29,819 nt of DNA, from positions 1 to 29,819 of the forward strand of contig CAYYMM010000054.1 of the NCBI GenBank assembly GCA_964472395.1, read 5' to 3'. Each line of letters begins with the position of its first letter. The first letter of the stretch is position 1. A model generated the notes under the pieces. The model was not told the DNA's origin and did no database searches. It saw only the letters and a list, made by a program, of their open reading frames with translations. Origin of the DNA: CALFER01 sp964472395 (GTDB lineage: Bacteria > CSSED10-310 > CALFER01). This document shows, one piece after another, positions 16,701 through 21,865 of this stretch. Made by a program: the position numbers and the translations under genes.

Positions 16701-17261
16701 CAGCGGATAGACTTTGTTGACCTCATGTGAGGTTCGGAATCCGTCGAAGAAGTGGAGCATCGGGACGCGGGATTCTAGTGTCGAGGCGGTGGCGATCAGT
16801 GCGAGATCCATGACTTCCTGGACGCTGCCCGAGGCGATTGCACCGAATCCGGTTGACCGGGCGGACATGATGTCCTGGTGATCGCCGAAGATGGAGAGCG
16901 CCTGGCAGGCGATCGAGCGGGCGGCGATGTGGAAGACTGTCGGGAGCAACTCACCGGCGATCTTGAACATGTTGGGGATCATCAGGAGGAGCCCCTGCGA
17001 CGCCGTGAAGGTGGTGCTCAGGCATCCCGACGCGAGCGCTCCGTGAACGGCGGCCGCTGCGCCGGCTTCGGATTGAAGCTCGATGACTTCGGGCACGACA
17101 CCCCAGATATTCGTTTCGCCCGCAGCCGATTTCGCATCCGCTTCCTCACCCATGACCGAACTCGGGGTAATGGGATAAATCGCAATGACCTCGCTGCACG
17201 CGTGGCCGACCATCGCCGCCGCAGTATTTCCATCCATCGTAACCATGTGCTTGTTTTCCAT
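13737..17261 (-). CDS. nifJ: Pyruvate:ferredoxin (flavodoxin) oxidoreductase
   Basis: The single-chain enzyme of about 1174 aa converts pyruvate and CoA to acetyl-CoA, CO2 and reduced ferredoxin, implying anaerobic or facultative metabolism. The N-terminal pyruvate-binding domain begins with DGNTAAAMVGHACSEV and has YPITPSS. The inserted ferredoxin domain has two 4Fe-4S motifs, CIQCGMCSFVCP (about 697-708) and CTGCGVCVEACP (about 753-764). The proximal cluster begins with CAGCGETP (about 821). The thiamine diphosphate site is seen in GGDGWAYDIGYGGLD and EVYSNTGGQCSKSTPRG near the C-terminus. All domains of the usual 1170-1200-aa enzyme are present without breaks. I chose ATG 17261, 6 nt after GAGGAG; an ATG at 17264 and a TTG at 17267 are in frame. 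The gene is 51 bp from recR and 20 bp from the radical SAM gene. Confidence 0.95.
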   Translation of the reverse strand: MENKHMVTMDGNTAAAMVGHACSEVIAIYPITPSSVMGEEADAKSAAGETNIWGVVPEVIELQSEAGAAAAVHGALASGCLSTTFTASQGLLLMIPNMFKIAGELLPTVFHIAARSIACQALSIFGDHQDIMSARSTGFGAIASGSVQEVMDLALIATASTLESRVPMLHFFDGFRTSHEVNKVYPLSKEDMRAMIDDQFVIEHRQRGLSPDNPMISGTSQNPDVYFQGRETVNPFYTQCPSIIEKYMARFQKLTGRRYELFQYFGHPDAERVVIIMGSGAEAAHETVDELVGMGEKVGIIKVRLYRPFSAEHLIGALPKSVKRIAVLDRTKEPGAGGDPLYLDVQAAIVEAMTDGTAPFKTMPAIVGGRYGLSSKEFTPGMAKAVFDNLAADRPKNHFTVGIIDDVSHSSLEWDADFRNRSADAFQAMFYGLGSDGTVSANKNSIKIIGEATDMYAQGYFVYDSKKAGAQTVSHLRFGKKPIRSTYLCTDANFLACHNFTFLEKYDMLANLRPGGTFLLNSPFSAGEVWDRLPRFVQEQLIAKKAKFYVVDANALAKDLGLGARINTIMQVAFFKISGVLPEDEAVELIRESIKKTYGKKGAKVVEMNMKAIDAALGATHVVTIPASAASTIMPPPTVPDHAPDFVKGLLAKIIRKEGDLVPVSEMPCDGRFITATTQYEKRNIATDIPVWKTENCIQCGMCSFVCPHASIRIKAYAPESLEGAPPTFKSADAKTKQFEGLKFTVQVAPEDCTGCGVCVEACPAKDKAIVMQPQFDLRHPEAQNFEFFLNIPETDMKYVKKETVKGSQLIRPLFEFSGACAGCGETPYVKLLTQLYGDRAIIANATGCSSIYGGNLPTTPYCTRNDGRGPAWTNSLFEDAAEIGLGFRCSVDAKRNEAMQRVRESALPEGLKHAILEADQSGDIGIAAQRERVDQLKKLIGDKDPIFLSLADYLVDKAVWCIGGDGWAYDIGYGGLDHVIASGRNVNLLVLDTEVYSNTGGQCSKSTPRGSTAKFAVAGKVMPKKDLGMLAMTYGNVYVAKIAMGANPAQTVKAFAEAGSYPGSSIVIAYCPCIAHGIDMQKQLVEQKKAVESGHWPLFRFDPRRVANGENPLQLDSKTPVVSMEEYMYGEIRYKALKYSEPARAQELLELAQKDVSLRFRIYEQLAKMSFGS

Positions 17262-17282
17262 CATCAACTCCTCACTGACATT

Positions 17283-17299
17283 CCGCGGCGCATCCGCGG
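17283..17299. other. GC hairpin between recR and the PFOR gene
   Basis: CCGCGG (17283-17288) and CCGCGG (17294-17299) form a 6-bp stem with a 5-nt loop. No T-run follows on the minus strand, so it is not a standard terminator; it could be an RNA-processing or stability element. Confidence 0.3.
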
Positions 17300-17312
17300 T
17301 TTCCTTGAAAAA

Positions 17313-17903
17313 CTACAATTCGGTTCTGCCTTCCAGGGCCTTGGCCATCGTGGCTTCGTCGGCGTATTCGAGACTTCCGCCGACGGGCAGACCATGCGCA
17401 ATCCGGAACACCCGGGCACCCCGGGCTTTCAGGACGCGTGAAATATACATCGCGGTGGCTTCGCCTTCCACCGTGAGATTCGTCGCGATAATCACATCCC
17501 CCACCTCACCCGACGCGACCCGCTCGATCAGCCGGCCGATCGTCAGGTTGTCCGGACCGATTCCGTTGAGGGGCGAAATCACGCCATTGAGCACGTGGTA
17601 GCGGCCCTTGAATTCACCCGTCCGTTCGATTGCCGCCACATCATTCGCCTCTTCGACGACGCACACCGTCTTCTCACGATGCTCGTCGTTGCACACGGAA
17701 CATACTCCATCTTCCGACAGATTGAAACAGCGCTCGCAGGGTTTGATTCCGTCTTTGAGATTGATCAGGGAGCGGGATAGTTTCTCGGCGAACGACCGCG
17801 GCTGCTTGAGGATATAGTAGGCCATCCGCTGCGCCGATTTCCGGCCGATTCCCGGCAGTCGAGACAAGTCCTCAATGAGTTCCCGTAAGACCTTGAGTTC
17901 CAT
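17313..17903 (-). CDS. recR: Recombination mediator protein RecR
   Basis: A 196-aa protein that acts with RecF/RecO to load RecA at gaps during DNA repair. It has the N-terminal helix-hairpin-helix (LSRLPGIGRKSAQRMAYYIL), a zinc motif (CERCFNLSEDGVCSVC; Cys56, 59, 68, 71), a Toprim domain beginning VCVVEE, and the C-terminal ARGARVFRIAHGLPVGGSLEYAD segment typical of RecR. Length is normal for the family. It lies 10 bp after ybaB in the widely conserved dnaX-ybaB-recR order, so co-transcription is expected. Confidence 0.96.
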   Translation of the reverse strand: MELKVLRELIEDLSRLPGIGRKSAQRMAYYILKQPRSFAEKLSRSLINLKDGIKPCERCFNLSEDGVCSVCNDEHREKTVCVVEEANDVAAIERTGEFKGRYHVLNGVISPLNGIGPDNLTIGRLIERVASGEVGDVIIATNLTVEGEATAMYISRVLKARGARVFRIAHGLPVGGSLEYADEATMAKALEGRTEL

Positions 17904-17913
17904 TCTGTGCAGA

Positions 17914-18225
17914 TCACCCCATCATGCCGGGGATATTGAGTCCGCCCGTGAGCTTGTTCATTTCGGCCGCCATCGTATCCTGCACCTTCCGGAGCGCTTC
18001 GTTGACCGCCGAAACGACCAGATCCTCGAGCATCGTCACGTCAGCGGGATCCACGACTTCGGGATCGATGCGGATCGAGACGATCCGGTTGTCGCCGCGC
18101 GCTACAACCGTGACCATGCCGCCGCCGGCTGTGGCTTCCTGCGTGCGATTCTGAAGATCGGTTTTCATTGCCTGGAGACGCTCCATCATCTCCTTGGCCT
18201 GCTTCATGAAGTTCATTCCCTTCAT
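17914..18225 (-). CDS. ybaB: YbaB/EbfC family nucleoid-associated protein
   Basis: A 103-aa protein that binds DNA as a dimer in characterised relatives. It begins with a Met-rich helix (MKGMNFMKQAKEMMERLQAM), followed by the conserved TAGGGMVTVVARGDNRIVSIRID core and a C-terminal helix ending LTGGLNIPGMMG. Its ATG overlaps the dnaX stop (ATGA, 18222-18225), which couples the two. Placement between dnaX and recR is the usual bacterial arrangement. Confidence 0.95.
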   Translation of the reverse strand: MKGMNFMKQAKEMMERLQAMKTDLQNRTQEATAGGGMVTVVARGDNRIVSIRIDPEVVDPADVTMLEDLVVSAVNEALRKVQDTMAAEMNKLTGGLNIPGMMG

Positions 18226-19970
18226 TCTCCTGTCTCCCGGCTTCGGTCCTTGTCCCGATTCGGCCGCACCTCACGGATGCGTGCCTCGAACCGCCCAATC
18301 AACTCGGTCACCAGCGGGGTGTCAAGGGCGCGTTTCATATTGGCGTCCGCAGTTTTTTTTTCCTGTTCGATCCGCATTTCGGCGACCGATTTCAGATTTT
18401 CATGCGTTTCGGTGATCCTGACTTTCACCGGTCGACCGATCAGTCTCTCCGCAGCTCTTTCCACCACCGACACACTCTCAGGAGTTCCGCACAACTTGCC
18501 GCAGAACTGCCAGACATCCGGACGGAATCCAATGACGATTTCCGAATCGGACTCAGAAACCAGAGCGCCATGAGCGAGTTGCGCGCGGAGATTGGGCTGG
18601 TCGGGAGGCATATTGGCAAGAATATCCTGGAGGCGGTTCCCGGTCGGTTTGACCGGTGGAGGCGCAGGTGGAGGAGCGACTTCCAGCGCAGGCTTGCGCG
18701 CAGGTTGCGGTGGAGGTGGTGCCGGATTCACCATCGGCCGGGATGGCTGACCCGGTGGTTTTTCGGAAACGATCTGCCTCCGGATCTGAGCCGCGCCGGT
18801 TTCCGGCAATGAAGAACGCGCCGCTGCACCGACGCCGGGGCTGGGCATCGCACCGGTATTACCAATGACGGCTTCGAGTCTGCCCAGAAGCGTTTCGATC
18901 GGAGTGAGCGCTTGGATGCGCGACATCTTCACGAGCGCGACGTCCATGATCAGCCGGGGAAATTCGGTCGAGCGCAGGGAGGTTTCGAGGTCGAGCAGGA
19001 TGCGGAAGATCCGTTCGAGTTGATCGATCGAGAACGCGTCGGCGAGCCCCTCCGGGAGATCGTATCGGGGTGAACCGCCAACACGCACCGCCATCAGATC
19101 GCGCGTCGCTTCCATCATCTCCCGCGTCAGAACAGTCTCGTCACCGCCCTTCTGCGCAAATTCGTCGTAACGCCTCAGTGCAGCGCTACCGTCCTGGACC
19201 GAAACGGCTCGGAGAATGTCCCAGACCAGGTTCGGGTCGATCCTCCCGAGCAGACTCATGGTTTCGTCATGAATGATCGTCTGTCCGGAGAATGAAATCA
19301 CCTGGTCGAGCAGTGACAACCCGTCGCGAAAACTTCCGTCGGCAGCGCGTGCGAGCACATCGAGAGTGCGGGGTTCGACCGAGATACTTTCGCGGGCGCA
19401 GATTGCGGCGAGAGCGGGGCCGAGGGTTTTGGCGTCGATGCGCCGAAAATCGTAGCGCTGGCATCTCGACACGATGGTGATCGGCACCTTGTGCGCCTCG
19501 GTTGTCGCCAGGATGAATTTGGCGTGCGGAGGCGGTTCCTCGAGCGTTTTCAGGAGCGCATTGAAGGCTTCCCGCGTCAGCATGTGGACTTCGTCGATGA
19601 TGATGATCTTGAAGCGGGCGGACGCGGGCGCATAACGGACGTTCTCGCGCAGATCACGAATCTCGTCGATACCGCGATTCGATGCGCCGTCGATTTCGAT
19701 GACATCGAGCGACGCGCCGCGGGTGATCTCGTCGCAGAACTGGCACGCATTGCACGGTTCGGGGGTGGGACCGCTCGAGCAGTTGAGCGCTTTTGAGAGG
19801 ATGCGGGCGGTTGAGGTTTTACCGACGCCGCGCGGTCCCGAGAAGAGAAAGGCATGGCCGATCCGATTGAGCCGAATGGAGTTGGCCAGGGTTTTGGCAA
19901 TCGCGTTCTGACCGACAATATCGTCGAACCGTTGCGGACGCCATTTTCGAGCCAATACCAGATAGGCCAC
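18222..19970 (-). CDS. dnaX: DNA polymerase III subunit gamma/tau
   Basis: The 582-aa clamp-loader ATPase has Walker A GPRGVGKTST (about 45-54), a zinc-binding cysteine set (Cys64, 73, 76, 79), Walker B IIIIDEVHML, LLKTLEEPP and the sensor region SRCQRYDFRRI, followed by the lid and collar domain. A Pro/Ala-rich linker (about 385-450) leads to a C-terminal domain that in tau binds the polymerase and helicase. The start is a GTG at 19970 with GAGG 10 nt upstream. A run of nine A in the coding strand at codons 537-540 could cause slippage and produce shorter proteins of 544 or 549 residues. The gene lies just downstream of the SRP RNA, as in Bacillus. Confidence 0.95.
   Translation of the reverse strand: MAYLVLARKWRPQRFDDIVGQNAIAKTLANSIRLNRIGHAFLFSGPRGVGKTSTARILSKALNCSSGPTPEPCNACQFCDEITRGASLDVIEIDGASNRGIDEIRDLRENVRYAPASARFKIIIIDEVHMLTREAFNALLKTLEEPPPHAKFILATTEAHKVPITIVSRCQRYDFRRIDAKTLGPALAAICARESISVEPRTLDVLARAADGSFRDGLSLLDQVISFSGQTIIHDETMSLLGRIDPNLVWDILRAVSVQDGSAALRRYDEFAQKGGDETVLTREMMEATRDLMAVRVGGSPRYDLPEGLADAFSIDQLERIFRILLDLETSLRSTEFPRLIMDVALVKMSRIQALTPIETLLGRLEAVIGNTGAMPSPGVGAAARSSLPETGAAQIRRQIVSEKPPGQPSRPMVNPAPPPPQPARKPALEVAPPPAPPPVKPTGNRLQDILANMPPDQPNLRAQLAHGALVSESDSEIVIGFRPDVWQFCGKLCGTPESVSVVERAAERLIGRPVKVRITETHENLKSVAEMRIEQEKKTADANMKRALDTPLVTELIGRFEARIREVRPNRDKDRSRETGE
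18353..18361 (-). other. A9 homopolymer in dnaX, possible transcriptional-slippage site
   Basis: The coding strand reads GAA AAA AAA ACT, nine A in a row inside a GC-rich gene. Loss or gain of one A moves translation to frames that stop within 5 to 10 codons. This gives 544- or 549-residue proteins lacking the last 33-38 residues of the tau-type C-terminus. Thermus thermophilus dnaX uses A9 slippage to make its shorter subunit; function here is inferred. Confidence 0.5.
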
Positions 19971-20023
19971 GCGACGAATTCCTCACGATAAAAAAATGGG
20001 CCGTGCACCTGCTGTCGAACTGA

Positions 20024-20147
20024 GATCCCTGCGGCACTTGCCGAACCGAGCTCAGGCCAGGCACTCCTGCGGCACACGTGAGTGCTTCCTTAATGCTGCT
20101 CCCTTCCGGGCCTGACATGATTCGAAAGTTCCCGTTGCGCAGGACCC
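20024..20147 (-). ncRNA. ffs: Signal recognition particle RNA, small bacterial (4.5S) type
   Basis: The minus strand carries CAGGCCCGGAAGGGAGCAG, the conserved apical loop and symmetric bulge of bacterial SRP RNA helix 8 that binds Ffh. The ends pair: GGGTCCTGCG at the 5' end with CGCAGGGATC at the 3' end, with one mismatch. A further pairing, TGTTGA with TCGACA (20153-20158 and 20013-20018), could extend the helix, so the ends are uncertain by about 10 nt each side. A run of seven T on the minus strand (19990-19996) lies downstream without an obvious hairpin. It sits between tRNA-Ser and dnaX, the same position as the Bacillus scr gene. Confidence 0.9.
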
Positions 20148-20298
20148 GTCCGTCAACACCCCATCCGACAAACCGGTCCAGAAATCACGAGCCCTCGAGC
20201 GGGAATTCAACCCCGCTATAGCGGATTTCGGGTTCAGGACACCGCTAACGTCCCGTCTAGCACGACCCAAACTAATCGAAACAGGTTCCGGTAAGGAA

Positions 20299-20392
20299 TG
20301 GCGGAGAGACAGGGATTCGAACCCTGGGGGCGGGATTTTGCCCACCCACACGATTTCCAATCGTGCTCCTTCGGCCTCTCGGACATCTCTCC
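20299..20392 (-). tRNA. tRNA-Ser(GGA)
   Basis: A 94-nt tRNA with encoded CCA. The acceptor GGAGAGA pairs with TCTCTCC. The anticodon stem CACGA/TCGTG encloses the loop TTGGAAA with anticodon GGA, and a long variable arm marks a class II tRNA. The T-arm is CAGGGTTCGAATCCCTG. It has a near-consensus promoter upstream. Downstream, towards the SRP RNA, a 12-bp palindrome (20213-20224) is the only other structure seen. Confidence 0.96.
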
Positions 20393-20436
20393 GGCCGTCC
20401 AAACCAGATTGCGCCGTTCTCACAGCGCGACACTAA

Positions 20437-20465
20437 AATATACGCCGGGCAAAATTAAAGGTCAA
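20437..20465 (-). promoter_or_regulatory. Sigma70 promoter for tRNA-Ser(GGA) and possibly SRP RNA and dnaX
   Basis: On the minus strand TTGACC (20465-20460) and TATATT (20442-20437) are spaced 17 bp, with an AT-rich upstream element. The expected start is near 20430, about 38 nt before the tRNA. No separate convincing promoter was found for the SRP RNA, so it may be read from here. Confidence 0.65.
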
Positions 20466-20517
20466 GAAAAACAGGAATCCCAGTGAGGCAATATCCAAGC
20501 ACCCGCGTTTCACTGAA

Positions 20518-20910
20518 TCACGTGAAGGGTCTGGGCTGCGGCCGCTGCATCCGCGATGTCTCACGACTCTGCGTGGACATCTCAGCCAGCATCCGCGCCA
20601 GGACGATCAGCGTGTTCCCGAACTCCTCCGAGTCCTTCTCGCTGATCATCTTCCGCTGCCAGCAGATCTCCAGGAGCGACTGGACCATGTAGACAATGCC
20701 TCGCACCTTGAGAATCTCCTGGGGGGGAATCAGATCCCCATATTCACCCGATAGCCGCGCGATCGACAAGGGAATCTCGACGGCCGACCGATCGAGTTGC
20801 TCGATCAGCGGATTGAGCGGGTCGGGGCAGTTCGAGATACAGGCATGGAGCGAGTCGACAAACCCCAAGGCAATATAATAGACATCCAATTCCTGATAGC
20901 TGAAACTCAC
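20518..20910 (-). CDS. Four-helix-bundle protein (23S rRNA intervening-sequence protein family)
   Basis: A 130-aa, largely helical protein starting SFSYQELDVYYIALGFVD, with DRSAVEIPLSIARLSGEYG and a third and fourth helix around KVRGIVYMVQSLLEICW and NTLIVLARMLAEMS. This is the pattern of the four-helix-bundle family (TIGR02436/S23-like). Members are found in rRNA intervening sequences and as free-standing genes near retroelements; their biochemical role is unresolved. The start is a GTG at 20910 with GGGGAG 4 nt upstream, since the ATG two bases earlier runs into a stop. It lies between two tRNA-Ser genes, with its own promoter, and interrupts an otherwise conserved gene order. Confidence 0.8.
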   Translation of the reverse strand: MSFSYQELDVYYIALGFVDSLHACISNCPDPLNPLIEQLDRSAVEIPLSIARLSGEYGDLIPPQEILKVRGIVYMVQSLLEICWQRKMISEKDSEEFGNTLIVLARMLAEMSTQSRETSRMQRPQPRPFT

Positions 20911-20957
20911 ATGGCTCCCCTACTCGCCCGTCCGACCCCTGTCTGTGTCGAACAGTG

Positions 20958-20987
20958 GGATTATAAAGGCACATCCATAAACTTGGC
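20958..20987 (-). promoter_or_regulatory. Sigma70 promoter for the four-helix-bundle gene
   Basis: On the minus strand TTGCCA (20987-20982) and a perfect TATAAT (20963-20958) are spaced 18 bp. The start is expected near 20951, about 40 nt before the GTG. Confidence 0.6.
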
Positions 20988-21003
20988 AAGCAGGATGTCG
21001 GTC

Positions 21004-21025
21004 AAAAAAACGGCGATTCGATCGC
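21004..21025 (-). terminator. Likely Rho-independent terminator after tRNA-Ser(CGA)
   Basis: On the minus strand GCGAT and ATCGC form a 5-bp stem with loop CGA, followed within two bases by seven T (21010-21004). It lies 14 nt past the tRNA and would end the tadA-tRNA transcript before the four-helix-bundle promoter. The stem is short. Confidence 0.5.
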
Positions 21026-21038
21026 ATCTGTGTTTGAG

Positions 21039-21129
21039 CGGAGAGGGTGGGATTCGAACCCACGTGGCGGCTTTTGACCACCAACCCGATTTCGAGTCGG
21101 GCCCGGTACGACCACTTCGGTACCTCTCC
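21039..21129 (-). tRNA. tRNA-Ser(CGA)
   Basis: A class II tRNA of 91 nt including the discriminator base. The acceptor GGAGAGG pairs with CCTCTCC. The anticodon stem CCCGA/TCGGG holds CTCGAAA with anticodon CGA. It has a long variable arm and the T-arm GTGGGTTCGAATCCCAC. The 3' CCA is not encoded (GCT follows), unlike the neighbouring tRNA-Ser(GGA). It begins 15 nt after the tadA stop and has no promoter of its own that I can see, so it is probably processed from a tadA transcript. Confidence 0.95.
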
Positions 21130-21144
21130 GAAGCGACGCGTAGT

Positions 21145-21663
21145 TTAAACATGGTTTTCCGGATCTGTCAACGAGGGATTCGTGTCCGTTGATGCGTGCG
21201 ACGCGGAGCCTGCCGTTCGTTTGTTACGGAAGAACTCCCGGAGCAACGCCGATGCTTCGTCACTGAGAACCCCTCCCAGGATGTCGGGGCGATGATTGAG
21301 CGCGGGGTTGCCGAGAATCCGAATGAAGGAGCCGGCGGCGCCTGTCCGGGGTTCCGGTGCGCCGAAGACCACGCGGTCGACCCGTGACAGGACCAGCGCC
21401 ATGGCGCACATCGGGCAGGGTTCGATGGTCACATAGAGGGTGACACCCGTGAGACGCCAGCGGTCGAGAACCGACGAGGCGGCTTTCAAGACCGTCATTT
21501 CGGCGTGTGCCGAGGCATCCCGGAGCGATTCGACGCGGTTGTGCGCCCGTGCGATCACATGGCCTTCGAAGACGGCCGCCGCACCGACCGGGATTTCCCC
21601 CTCCAACGCGCCCATCCGGGCTTCCTCCAGGGCGATCCGCATGTAACCGGTGTCCGAATTCAT
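21145..21663 (-). CDS. tadA: tRNA-specific adenosine deaminase TadA
   Basis: A 172-aa zinc-dependent deaminase that converts the wobble adenosine of tRNA-Arg(ACG) to inosine. The catalytic motif is HAEM (zinc ligand His53, proton-shuttle Glu55) together with PCPMC (Cys83, Cys86). GEIPVGAAAV and the FGAPEPRTGAAGS region, which contacts the tRNA anticodon, are also typical. The C-terminal tail after about residue 150 is a poorly conserved Ser/Thr-rich extension. GGAGG lies 5 nt before the ATG, and the promoter is so close that the leader is only about a dozen bases. tRNA-Ser(CGA) follows 15 nt after the stop. Confidence 0.94.
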   Translation of the reverse strand: MNSDTGYMRIALEEARMGALEGEIPVGAAAVFEGHVIARAHNRVESLRDASAHAEMTVLKAASSVLDRWRLTGVTLYVTIEPCPMCAMALVLSRVDRVVFGAPEPRTGAAGSFIRILGNPALNHRPDILGGVLSDEASALLREFFRNKRTAGSASHASTDTNPSLTDPENHV

Positions 21664-21681
21664 GACAGCCTCCGGGGAGGG

Positions 21682-21709
21682 ATTATATAGAAGATGGGGG
21701 CGATCACAA
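21682..21709 (-). promoter_or_regulatory. Sigma70 promoter for tadA, -35 box inside a tandem repeat
   Basis: On the minus strand TTGTGA (21709-21704) and TATAAT (21687-21682) are spaced 16 bp. The -35 lies in the repeat unit closest to tadA, which reads CACAA where the next two units read CACTA; those would give TAGTGA. The expected start is near 21675, just before the GGAGG site. Confidence 0.6.
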
Positions 21710-21763
21710 GGAGGGCGATCACTAGGAGGGCGATCACTAGGAGGGCGATCACGAGGATCGCCC
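21695..21763. repeat. 15-bp tandem repeat (four units) ending in a GGGCGATC palindrome
   Basis: Units of GGAGGGCGATCACTA occupy 21695-21709, 21710-21724, 21725-21739 and 21740-21754. Units two and three are identical; the first (TGGGGG at its start, CAA at its end) and the fourth (CGA at its end) vary. The last unit plus GGATCGCCC makes a perfect 8-bp stem, GGGCGATC-N5-GATCGCCC (21743-21763). The same palindrome recurs at 24694-24755. The array lies between divergent tadA and the Asp-box protein gene. Confidence 0.9.
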
Positions 21764-21816
21764 TTGCTTTACTTACTATGTATGGGGGTGACATGGATAG
21801 GGACGAGGACGACGGC

Positions 21817-21845
21817 TGGACGTTCTCGGGCACAATCGCTACAAT
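21817..21845 (+). promoter_or_regulatory. Possible sigma70 promoter for the Asp-box repeat protein gene
   Basis: TGGACG (21817-21822) and TACAAT (21840-21845) have a 17-bp spacer. The expected start near 21852 leaves a leader of about 14 nt before the ATG at 21866, just enough for the GGAGG at 21855-21859. Confidence 0.45.
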
Positions 21846-21865
21846 TTTCGAAATGGAGGAAGACC

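Noticed and set aside
21650..21865. Longer N-terminus for the Asp-box protein containing GGRSLGGRS-type repeats
   Set aside because: It only translates the 15-bp DNA repeat and overlaps the tadA promoter; the ATG at 21866 has GGAGG and a signal peptide.
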